Below, piece by piece: positions 1 to 5,586 of a stretch of 5,586 bases of DNA. Under the pieces are notes generated by a model, which was not told the origin of the DNA, made no database searches, and was given only the letters and a program-made list of their open reading frames with translations. How positions within the stretch are numbered: the first letter of the stretch is position 1; each line of letters starts with the position of its first letter. A program made the position numbers and the translations under genes. The DNA is taken from positions 1 through 5,586 of the forward strand of contig CALCNZ010000052.1 of NCBI GenBank assembly GCA_937897625.1. Direction: 5' to 3'. Source of the DNA: an uncultured Flavobacteriales bacterium (GTDB taxonomy: Bacteria; Bacteroidota; Bacteroidia; Flavobacteriales_D; Sanyastnellaceae).

Positions 1-640
1 ATCGCTCATTATTACAACCTACAATTACGCCCAGTTTATTGAGCGGGCTCTTCGAAGCGGATTGGATCAAACGCTGGCGAAAACCGATTTTGAAATCATT
101 GTAGTCAACGACGCGTCTACCGACGCAACAGAATCTATTTTAGAAAATTATACCGACATTGTCAGAGTATATAATCTGAAAGAAAATCTGGGTTTAGCAG
201 GGGCGCGAAATTTTGGAATTCGCAAGGCACGCGGACAGTTTGTAGCCTTTTTAGATGCAGACGATTACCTTCATTCCGAATCGCTTCGGGTACAGAATTT
301 ATTCTTGAACGAGAACAACGCCTTTGATGCGGTTGCAATCGATTATTATCTCGTAAATGAAAGAGGTCAACACCTTGAACACATTTCTTCTTGCGAAAAA
401 CCCATTGCTTGCGGAATTATGTTTCGAAAAGATTACCTCTTCAACATTGGACTTTACGACGAGAATTTTAAGGCGCGCGAAGAAGAAGATTTAAGAATTA
501 GATGGGAGCAGGCGGGTTATGGAATTTATCATATTCCCGTGCCACTCTACAGATATCGCATGCACGAAAATAACCTCACAAAAGACGATCAGAAAATGTC
601 TGATTCTCAAGTGAAATTAAATCAGAAGCACAACAGATGA
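1..640 (+). CDS. GT2-family glycosyltransferase, 5'-truncated by the window edge
   Basis: This is a cytoplasmic or membrane-associated inverting glycosyltransferase with a GT-A fold, expected to move a sugar from a nucleotide-activated donor onto a glycan acceptor. The frame is open from base 2, so a TTG at 62 is not the start; the true start lies upstream. About 212 residues are visible. They begin with the typical first strand (SLIITTYNYAQFIERAL), followed by the nucleotide-binding IVVNDASTD at visible residues 33-41. The metal-binding DXD region is FLDADDYL (around 83-90), and the acidic EEED at about 160-163, followed by LRIRW, matches the conserved ED segment that usually holds the catalytic base. 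No transmembrane segment is visible, and the protein ends soon after the GT-A core, so it is a short single-domain enzyme. Its stop overlaps the next start as ATGA, which suggests translational coupling. Donor and acceptor cannot be told from sequence; the neighbouring CTP-dependent enzyme makes a CMP-sugar donor possible but unproven. Confidence 0.93.
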   Translation, partial: SLIITTYNYAQFIERALRSGLDQTLAKTDFEIIVVNDASTDATESILENYTDIVRVYNLKENLGLAGARNFGIRKARGQFVAFLDADDYLHSESLRVQNLFLNENNAFDAVAIDYYLVNERGQHLEHISSCEKPIACGIMFRKDYLFNIGLYDENFKAREEEDLRIRWEQAGYGIYHIPVPLYRYRMHENNLTKDDQKMSDSQVKLNQKHNR

Positions 641-1170
641 TTAAATTTTTAGAGGGAGAAAATGTCTATTTACGTCCACTTACCCTTGAAGACGCGAACG
701 ATATTTATTTGAAATGGTTGAACGATCCTGAGGTTACCAGAGGCTTGGCTTCGGGTTATTTTCCAACCACACAACAAGAGCTTATTAATTATGTAAATGG
801 TGCGCTGAGAGATCAGAACACCGTTTTTTTTGCTCTTTGCGAAAAAGAAAGCAATCGGCATATCGGTAACGTGAAGGTAGATCGCATAGATTGGATAGCA
901 CAAACCTGCGAGCTGGGATTAATCATTGGTGAGGCATATGCCCGCGGAAGAGGCTTGGGATTCGAAACCATGAAGCTGGTGATTAACTACGTTTTTGATG
1001 ATTTGAATTTGAATAAAATTACCCTCGCTGTTTTTCAAAACAATCCCGGTGCTTTGAAGTTGTATGAAAAATTAGACTTTCAAGTGGAAGGAAGATTTGT
1101 AAATCAGGTATTCAAAGAAGGGCGGCTTTGGGATAAAATATATTTGTCCTTATTTAATCCACAGAAATAA
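637..1170 (+). CDS. GNAT-family N-acetyltransferase (RimJ/RimL-like), likely sugar-amine acyltransferase
   Basis: The 177-residue product is a full-length single-domain GNAT enzyme that should transfer an acetyl or other acyl group from acyl-CoA to an amine. The N-terminal part (LRPLTLEDANDIYLKWLNDPEV, about residues 12-33, with the first strand just before it) is the pattern of the RimJ/RimL-type acetyltransferase group (Pfam Acetyltransf_3). The acyl-CoA pyrophosphate loop is ARGRGLG at 102-108, followed by the helix ETMKLVINYVF. The C-terminal NPGALKLYEKLDF (136-148) is the usual motif B with its tyrosine. The start at 637 is favoured because the protein opens directly with a GNAT first strand and overlaps the upstream stop by four bases; no Shine-Dalgarno sequence is visible. 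Relatives in glycan loci (for example the PseH type) acetylate amino groups of nucleotide sugars, and the nearby aminotransferase makes that role likely here. A ribosomal-protein or amino-acid acetylase role is the alternative. Confidence 0.9.
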   Translation: MIKFLEGENVYLRPLTLEDANDIYLKWLNDPEVTRGLASGYFPTTQQELINYVNGALRDQNTVFFALCEKESNRHIGNVKVDRIDWIAQTCELGLIIGEAYARGRGLGFETMKLVINYVFDDLNLNKITLAVFQNNPGALKLYEKLDFQVEGRFVNQVFKEGRLWDKIYLSLFNPQK

Positions 1171-1931
1171 TGAATTTCGCTTTGCTGCAAGCCCGCATGG
1201 GTTCCACTCGATTGCCCGGAAAAGTGTTGAAGGAAATCAACGGCACTCCAATTATTCAAACGTTAATCAATCGTGTTGCAAAAGCAAAGTGCATCGACAA
1301 AATTGCTGTAGTCACTTCTACTAACCCCGAAGACGATGCGTTGGAATTGTTTTGCAATACGCACAACATCTTAGTTTTTAGAGGATCCGATTGGGATGTT
1401 CTCGATCGGTTTTATTCCGCAGCAAAAAATTTCGGCGCGAAAGAAGGCGATAACATTATTCGATTAACCAGCGATTGCCCGACCCATCACGGAAGTACCG
1501 TTGATTGGGTGTATGAGCAGTTTGTGAAATTCGGCGTAGACTTGTTCTCCAACAGCAATGAAGATCCAACTTTTCTGGAAGATGGATTCGATGTGGAAGC
1601 TGTGAAGTTTTCTGTTTTGGAACAAGCGTATCAAAACGCGAAGCTCCACAGTGAACGTGAACATGTTATTCCTTATGTAAAAAATTCAAAAAAATTCACC
1701 TTGGGTTTCCGCAAGATGAACGACAACTGTAACTTTAAGTTGTCTGTAGATACTCCGGCAGATTTTGCTTTTGTTGAAGCAATTTTTTCCGAATTTGGAA
1801 CACGAGATTTCGACATTCATGATGTTGTACATTTGTTAGAATCGAAACCAGAATTACTAAAGATTAACGAAGAGAGCATTATCAATGCTGGCTATGCTAA
1901 ATCATTAAGAGAAGATAAAATTGTGAAATGA
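1170..1931 (+). CDS. spsF: SpsF-type cytidylyltransferase (CMP-sugar synthetase family)
   Basis: The 253-residue enzyme belongs to the CTP_transf_3 / COG1861 SpsF family, related to KdsB and NeuA. These enzymes transfer CMP from CTP to an acidic sugar or similar acceptor. The CTP-binding signature is unmistakable: LLQARMGSTRLPGKVL at 5-20. IRLTSDCP at 97-104 gives the metal-binding Asp102, and LSVDTPADF at 191-199 gives the second conserved Asp194. EDGFDVE (137-143) and REHVIPYV (163-170) are further family positions. Length is normal for SpsF and the gene appears intact. The residues after DCP read THHG, where I expect a sequence like LID in common SpsF proteins, so acceptor recognition may differ. 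The start ATG shares one base with the preceding TAA (TAATG), and the end overlaps the aminotransferase start as ATGA. In Bacillus subtilis spsF is in a spore-coat polysaccharide operon; in many Gram-negatives relatives sit in LPS, capsule or flagellin-glycan clusters. The acceptor here is unknown. Confidence 0.92.
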   Translation: MNFALLQARMGSTRLPGKVLKEINGTPIIQTLINRVAKAKCIDKIAVVTSTNPEDDALELFCNTHNILVFRGSDWDVLDRFYSAAKNFGAKEGDNIIRLTSDCPTHHGSTVDWVYEQFVKFGVDLFSNSNEDPTFLEDGFDVEAVKFSVLEQAYQNAKLHSEREHVIPYVKNSKKFTLGFRKMNDNCNFKLSVDTPADFAFVEAIFSEFGTRDFDIHDVVHLLESKPELLKINEESIINAGYAKSLREDKIVK

Positions 1932-3268
1932 AAACGATAACACTTCCACACATTACCAACTTCGCGAAAAGCGATGAATATAGAAATAAGATTCACGATT
2001 TAATCCCTGGAGGTGCGCACACTTACTCAAAGGGAGATGATCAGTTCCCCATTAAATCGCCTGCTGCCATAACCCATGCAAAGGGCGTGTATTGTTGGGA
2101 TCTAGATGGAAATAAATTCCTCGATACCCTAATGGGTTTGTATTCGGTTTCTTTGGGACACGCATACGAACCTGTTTTGGAGGCAGTGAAAAAGCAACTC
2201 GAAAAGGGTGTGAATTTCACACGTCCAAGCGTTATTGAAATGGAAATGGCAGAGAAATTTCTCTCGCTCGTTCCGCAACACGACATGATCAAATTCGCGA
2301 AGAACGGTTCGGTTGCTACAACAGCGGCCATTAAACTTTCTCGCGCTTACACTGGAAAACATTTAATCGCCCGTCCTGCTGAACATCCGTTCTACAGCTA
2401 CGACGATTGGTTCATTGGTTCTACCGCCTGCGACTTTGGTATTCCGAATGAAATAAAACAGTTTACCATTACATACAAGCAAGATTCGTTGGAAGATCTG
2501 GAACGCATGTTCAATGAATATCCAGGACAAATTGCTTGTGTAATTTCAGAACCAGAAAAGTGGAATGTTCTCGAGCCCGACTTTTACAAGAAAGCCATTG
2601 ATCTTGCGCACAAGAATGGTGCGTTGTGGATCATGGATGAAATGATAACCGGATTCAAATCTGACTTCCCAGGTTCCATTAAAAAATTCAACGCAGAGCC
2701 CGATTTCTGCACATGGGGAAAAGGCATCGCAAACGGATTTTCTTTCTGTGCCTTAACAGGAAAAAAAGAAATCATGGAATACGGCGGCATCCGCAGAAAG
2801 GGTCAGCCGAAAGTGTTTTTGGTAAGCACCACGCACGGAGGCGAGACGCACGGAATTGCTGCTGCATTGGCCACCATAAATGTATTTGAAAACAATCCAG
2901 TTATTCAGCACAATCACGCCATTGGAGATTATTTCATGAATGGGGTGAAAGGAATTTTAAGTCGAAGAAAATTGGAAGACTACTTCGAATTAACTGGGTT
3001 TAATTGGTGCGTTGGTTTGGTAGTGAAGAACCAAAAGAAAGAGCCGTGCATGTTTTACAGAACACTGTTCATGCAGGAAATGATTCAACGTGGAGTTTTA
3101 TATCAAGGAATTCTTTCGCCGTGTTTCTCGCACACGCAAGACGATATCGATTTCATGCTTGCCGCGTTCGATGAAAGTTGCGAAGTGTTTGAACGCGCCT
3201 TGGAAGACGGTTATGAGAAGTACTTGGTGGGTGATGAAATTAAGCCGGTCTTCAGAAAAATAAATTAA
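1928..3268 (+). CDS. Class III PLP-dependent aminotransferase, HemL-like (probable sugar-pathway enzyme)
   Basis: The 446-residue protein is a fold-type I, class III aminotransferase that most resembles glutamate-1-semialdehyde aminomutase. The N-terminal region has IPGGAHTYSKG (26-36) and WDLDGNKFLD (57-66), the layout seen at the front of HemL. The PLP-phosphate loop is KNGSVATTAAIKLSRAYTG (125-143). MDEMITGF (236-243) supplies the Asp237 that pairs with the pyridine nitrogen, and TWGKGIANG (262-270) contains Lys265, the expected Schiff-base lysine. It is not likely to be the haem-pathway enzyme. The HemL substrate-loop pattern around YHG is replaced by EHPFYSYDDWF (152-162), the second-subunit phosphate segment reads STTHGGETHG (300-309), and the neighbours are glycan genes. 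Automatic pipelines will probably label it HemL. The inferred role is transamination of a keto-sugar or keto-acid made by the adjacent dehydrogenase; the amino donor is unknown. The gene is intact, overlaps the upstream stop by ATGA and is one base from the next gene. Confidence 0.88.
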   Translation: MKTITLPHITNFAKSDEYRNKIHDLIPGGAHTYSKGDDQFPIKSPAAITHAKGVYCWDLDGNKFLDTLMGLYSVSLGHAYEPVLEAVKKQLEKGVNFTRPSVIEMEMAEKFLSLVPQHDMIKFAKNGSVATTAAIKLSRAYTGKHLIARPAEHPFYSYDDWFIGSTACDFGIPNEIKQFTITYKQDSLEDLERMFNEYPGQIACVISEPEKWNVLEPDFYKKAIDLAHKNGALWIMDEMITGFKSDFPGSIKKFNAEPDFCTWGKGIANGFSFCALTGKKEIMEYGGIRRKGQPKVFLVSTTHGGETHGIAAALATINVFENNPVIQHNHAIGDYFMNGVKGILSRRKLEDYFELTGFNWCVGLVVKNQKKEPCMFYRTLFMQEMIQRGVLYQGILSPCFSHTQDDIDFMLAAFDESCEVFERALEDGYEKYLVGDEIKPVFRKIN

Positions 3269-3269
3269 G

Positions 3270-4094
3270 ATGGAACCACTTCGTACAACAGACGCAACGC
3301 AAATCGACTTCAAGAAAAAATTCGATTTAACAGATAAAGTCATTGTCATTACAGGTGCATGCGGTTTGGTTGGAAGAGCTTTCTGTGAAGCTGTTGCGCA
3401 GTTCGGAGGAGTTGTAGTTGCAGCAGATATTGAATTAGCGAATCCGGTTCAATTTGCAAATGATTTGGCTGCACGAAACAATACCAAGGCCTTGGGATTT
3501 GTGCTTGATGTGGCGAATAGAGCTTCGGTTGAAGCGCTGAAAGAAAGTGTGCTTTCTTCTTTCGGAAGAATAGACGGGTTGGTGAATGCACACCAGAATA
3601 AAACGCATTTAAAATTCGAGCCGTTCGAAAGTGTGTCCGACGAAAATTGGGACACTGTGGTTGATGTGAATTTGAAAGGCACGTTTTTAATGTGTCAAAT
3701 TATCGGCTGCCACATGGCAGAGAACGGCGGCGGTAGCGTAGTGAATATTCCCTCCACCTACAGCGTTGTTGCACCGAATCAGAATTTATACAAAGGAACT
3801 TCTCTGGGTTGTCCCGCCGCCTATAGCGCCTCGAAAGGCGGTATCGACGCACTTTCCAGATACTTGGCTTCTTATTGGGCTACGAAAAAAGTGCGTGTAA
3901 ACATGATTACTCCACACGGAGTGTGGAACAATCACGAAGCGCAATTCGAAGAAAATTTCGCGCGCTTCTCTCCAATGGAAAGATTGAGTTACAATCACGA
4001 AGTAGCAAGCGCGCTCATTTATTTACTCAGCGATGCCTCGTCCTACGTGACCGGAGACAACATGAAAGTGGAAGGCGGCTGGACCGTTTGGTGA
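3270..4094 (+). CDS. Short-chain dehydrogenase/reductase, PtmA-like (flagellin/surface-glycan type)
   Basis: The 274-residue protein is a Rossmann-fold oxidoreductase of the SDR superfamily. The dinucleotide loop is TGACGLVG (28-35), and Asp53 in VVAADIE at the end of the second strand suggests NAD(H) rather than NADP(H). The catalytic set is Asn134 (VNLKGT), Ser162 (NIPS), Tyr185 and Lys189 (AYSASKGG). Two features separate it from typical classical SDRs. The glycine spacing is TGxxGxxG, and a stretch of about ten extra residues (VVAPNQNLYKGTS) sits between Ser162 and Tyr185; both fit my memory of PtmA-type enzymes from flagellin-modification and polysaccharide loci. The usual NNAG segment reads VNAH (105-108). 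The C-terminus ends in VTGDNMKVEGGWTVW, the usual SDR finish. The ATG at 3270 is the only sensible start: the next methionine is at residue 141. It probably oxidises a sugar hydroxyl or reduces a keto group for the aminotransferase; the substrate is not known. Confidence 0.92.
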   Translation: MEPLRTTDATQIDFKKKFDLTDKVIVITGACGLVGRAFCEAVAQFGGVVVAADIELANPVQFANDLAARNNTKALGFVLDVANRASVEALKESVLSSFGRIDGLVNAHQNKTHLKFEPFESVSDENWDTVVDVNLKGTFLMCQIIGCHMAENGGGSVVNIPSTYSVVAPNQNLYKGTSLGCPAAYSASKGGIDALSRYLASYWATKKVRVNMITPHGVWNNHEAQFEENFARFSPMERLSYNHEVASALIYLLSDASSYVTGDNMKVEGGWTVW

Positions 4095-4095
4095 T

Positions 4096-5376
4096 ATGCA
4101 ACAAAAACTAGCGACATATTTTGAAAGACTTTGGCCCATCTGCCGAAGCATTACAGGAAACGGTTTGCGAGAATCGTTCAAGATTCTGCAAGAAATTGTT
4201 CCCTTCGAACTAACCGAAGTCCCTACTGGAACGCAAGTCCACGATTGGGAAATTCCGAAAGAATGGAACATTCAAGATGCCTTCATCATTGCCCCCGACG
4301 GACGAAAGGTTGCCGATTTCAAACAGAATAATTTGCACGTGTTGAATTATTCAACGCCCATTAATCAAGAGATCTCTTGGGATGAATTATCGAAACACAT
4401 TTTCACATTACCGGAGCAACCGAACGCCATTCCGTACGTGACTTCCTATTACGAAGAGAAATGGGGATTTTGTCTTTCGCACAACGAATGGAATTCGCTT
4501 CCGAAAGAAGGAGTTTATCGCGTAGTTATTCAATCGGAATTAACCGAAGGAAGTCTCACCTACGGTGAAGCAATTCTGAAAGGCGATTCAGAAAAAGAGA
4601 TTTTATTCTATTCATATTTGTGTCACCCGAGTATGGCGAACAACGAACTCAGCGGTCCGTTGGTCTTAGCCATGCTGTATGAAAAGCTCGCTGCCCTTCC
4701 ACAAAGAAAATACACGTATCGATTCGTTCTTGCTCCTGAAACCATTGGATCCATTGCTTATTTGTCGAAGCACGGACAAGCATTGAAAGAAAAACTTCAA
4801 GCAGGATGGGTGCTCACATGCTGTGGCGATGCTGGGAAAATTCACTACAAGAATTCACGAAGAGGAAACGCATTGGTCGATCGCGTGAGTAGGCACATCT
4901 TGAATCAACTTCCACTCGAATGGAATGATTTAGAATTTTCTGTGGGTGGAAGCGACGAGCGTCAGTTCTGCTCTCCCGGATATAATCTTCCGATAGGATC
5001 GTTCATGCGAACGCCTTACCAGCGTTACGCGCAATACCACACCTCATTAGACAATCGCGATTTCATTTCTCTCCCAGCCATGGAAGAGGGTGTAGAAATT
5101 TTGTTTCAAATGGTCTTAGCTCTTGAAATAAATGAGACCTATGAGGCGGTTGTTCAATACGGCGAACCGCAATTGGGGAAGCGCGGATTGTATCCGAGTT
5201 CCAACATGCCGAATACAGATCAGCGTGGAATGGTGCACAACATGATGCACCTCATCAACTGGTCAGACGGCGAGCACGATTTGTTAAGCATAGCTGAAAA
5301 AAAAGGTACTGCCATGTTTTATTTTGCCCCTTTGGCTAAACTTTGTGAAGAGAAGGGTGTTCTAAGAAGGAAATAA
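4096..5376 (+). CDS. M28-like DUF4910/DUF2172 aminopeptidase-like protein with C-terminal winged-helix-like domain
   Basis: The 426-residue protein matches the family named 'aminopeptidase-like' (Pfam DUF4910 with an inserted DUF2172), an M28-type zinc-hydrolase fold often encoded in polysaccharide clusters. Its N-terminal helix and WPICRSITGNGLRES (13-27) are typical of the family. Candidate metal ligands and catalytic residues are His177 in YLCHPSMANNELSG (174-187), Glu215 in LAPETIGS (212-219), Asp245 in CCGDAG (242-247) and His315 in YHTSLDN (314-320). GGSDERQF (284-291) is another family motif. Residues from about 375 to 426 (MHLINWSDGEHDLLSIAEKKG and the following helix) look like the small winged-helix domain known at the end of this family (HTH_47); here it is more likely structural or protein-binding than a transcription factor. 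No signal peptide or membrane segment is seen, so it acts in the cytoplasm, not as a digestive peptidase. A deacylase or amidase step on a glycan precursor is an inference. The gene is intact and ends the run of tightly coupled genes. Confidence 0.87.
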   Translation: MQQKLATYFERLWPICRSITGNGLRESFKILQEIVPFELTEVPTGTQVHDWEIPKEWNIQDAFIIAPDGRKVADFKQNNLHVLNYSTPINQEISWDELSKHIFTLPEQPNAIPYVTSYYEEKWGFCLSHNEWNSLPKEGVYRVVIQSELTEGSLTYGEAILKGDSEKEILFYSYLCHPSMANNELSGPLVLAMLYEKLAALPQRKYTYRFVLAPETIGSIAYLSKHGQALKEKLQAGWVLTCCGDAGKIHYKNSRRGNALVDRVSRHILNQLPLEWNDLEFSVGGSDERQFCSPGYNLPIGSFMRTPYQRYAQYHTSLDNRDFISLPAMEEGVEILFQMVLALEINETYEAVVQYGEPQLGKRGLYPSSNMPNTDQRGMVHNMMHLINWSDGEHDLLSIAEKKGTAMFYFAPLAKLCEEKGVLRRK

Positions 5377-5415
5377 CCCATTTGAATTGTACATTTGCAT
5401 CTTAAATTTTTTAAA
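5377..5415 (+). other. Intergenic gap of 39 bases separating the glycan operon from the isomerase gene
   Basis: This is the only gap above one base between genes in the window. It is A/T-rich and holds a Bacteroidota-type -7 element plus a short leader. I see no stable hairpin followed by a T-run, so no intrinsic terminator is supported, and readthrough from the upstream operon into the isomerase gene remains possible. CATTTG occurs twice, 13 bases apart (5379-5384 and 5392-5397), and only the second copy lies in a proper promoter context. Confidence 0.7.
5390..5397 (+). promoter_or_regulatory. Candidate Bacteroidota -7 promoter element (TACATTTG) for the isomerase gene
   Basis: TACATTTG is an exact match to the TAnnTTTG -7 consensus used by the primary sigma factor of Bacteroidota. 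It ends 18 bases before the ATG at 5416, which would put the transcript start near 5401-5404 with a leader of about 12-15 bases. The matching -33 TTG box is not found at the usual distance (the sequence around 5361-5375 has no TTG), so the promoter may be weak or need an activator. The same octamer also occurs inside a coding region at 1828-1835, so the match alone is not proof; its intergenic position is the main support. Confidence 0.5.
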
Positions 5416-5586
5416 ATGAAATCATTAGTAGAAGCTTTTCCAACACATTTGAAAGAAGCCTTGGCCATTGGTCAAAGCGCAACATTTACCAATACCGACA
5501 AACAATTTGAAAACATTGTCATCTCTGGTTTAGGAGGTTCGGGTATCGGTGGAAAGATTGTCTCTCAGTTGGTGGCTGATGATTGC
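5416..5586 (+). CDS. Bifunctional phosphoglucose/phosphomannose isomerase (SIS domain), 3'-truncated by the window edge
   Basis: Only the first 57 residues are present. They open with MKSLVEAFPTHLKEALAIGQ, a helix typical of this family, and reach the SIS-domain sugar-phosphate-binding strand and loop VISGLGGSGIGGKIVSQLV (residues 35-53), where the GGSGIGG turn binds the phosphate of the sugar. Family members interconvert glucose-6-phosphate, fructose-6-phosphate and mannose-6-phosphate in the cytoplasm. The start at 5416 is chosen because the conserved N-terminus begins there and an A-rich leader (ttaaaATG) without Shine-Dalgarno sequence is normal for Bacteroidota. It is set apart from the operon by a 39-base gap with its own candidate promoter, so it may be a housekeeping neighbour rather than a dedicated pathway member, although it would supply hexose phosphates to any glycan pathway. 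Another SIS-domain isomerase is possible because the catalytic region is not in view. Confidence 0.82.
   Translation, partial: MKSLVEAFPTHLKEALAIGQSATFTNTDKQFENIVISGLGGSGIGGKIVSQLVADDC

Noticed and set aside
62..640. TTG at 62 as the start of the glycosyltransferase
   Set aside because: The frame is open to the window edge and the 20 residues upstream are the conserved first strand and helix of GT2 enzymes, so the gene is truncated by the window, not started at 62.
1139..1146. TATATTTG, a -7-like match 24 bases upstream of the spsF start
   Set aside because: It is within the GNAT coding sequence, no TTG is found at the usual -33 distance, and the genes are already coupled by overlap.
1828..1835. 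A second TACATTTG, part of an 11-base match (TTGTACATTTG) to the intergenic promoter candidate
   Set aside because: It lies inside the conserved spsF reading frame (encoding VVHLLE), has no -33 box at the right spacing, and such short A/T-rich matches are expected by chance.
2041..2331. Minus-strand open frames opposite the aminotransferase, SDR and M28-like genes (also around 3098-3349, 3349-3591, 4023-4271), and plus-strand frames at 3875-4111 and 4131-4331
   Set aside because: They are short, lack recognisable domains, and lie wholly or mostly inside strongly supported genes; they are antisense or out-of-frame shadows.
1928..3268. Naming the aminotransferase hemL and placing it in haem synthesis
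   Set aside because: The active-site surroundings differ from HemL and every neighbour is a glycan-type gene.
5297..5304. A-run of eight bases in the M28-like gene, and a T-run of eight at 824-831 in the GNAT gene, as possible phase-variation sites
   Set aside because: Both are short and encode normal residues of an intact frame (EKKG and VFF); A/T-rich coding DNA gives such runs by chance, and no second frame is set up to be used.

Overview
The window looks like part of a surface-polysaccharide or glycoprotein-glycan gene cluster from a member of the Bacteroidota, probably a flavobacterium-like or related lineage. This placement is an inference from four signs. No start codon is preceded by a clear Shine-Dalgarno sequence. 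The one real intergenic gap carries a perfect TAnnTTTG -7 element of the Bacteroidota type. The leader of the last gene is A/T-rich. The last gene begins like the bifunctional phosphoglucose/phosphomannose isomerases common in that phylum. No RNA gene, CRISPR array, insertion sequence or long repeat was seen.

Layout: all genes are on the + strand and packed almost without gaps. A 5'-truncated GT2 glycosyltransferase (1-640) overlaps a GNAT acetyltransferase (637-1170) by ATGA. That gene overlaps an SpsF-type cytidylyltransferase (1170-1931) by one base (TAATG). The cytidylyltransferase overlaps a class III PLP aminotransferase of the HemL-like group (1928-3268) by ATGA. One base later comes a PtmA-like short-chain dehydrogenase (3270-4094). 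One base after that comes an M28-like DUF4910/DUF2172 'aminopeptidase-like' protein with a C-terminal winged-helix-like segment (4096-5376). A 39-base gap with a candidate promoter then leads into the 5' end of a SIS-domain sugar-phosphate isomerase (5416 to the window edge).

How the genes could work together (inference): the dehydrogenase and the aminotransferase could oxidise and then aminate a sugar or sugar-like acid. The GNAT enzyme could acylate the amine, the SpsF enzyme could activate the product with CTP, and the glycosyltransferase could transfer it. The M28-like protein would be a hydrolase or deacylase, or a catalytically altered relative, acting on an intermediate. No NeuB-type synthase, epimerase/dehydratase, flippase or polymerase is in the window, so the identity of the activated sugar cannot be read from this sequence. 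The most interesting point is this compact module of HemL-like aminotransferase, PtmA-like SDR, M28-like hydrolase and CMP-transferase, whose product is not evident from the genes.
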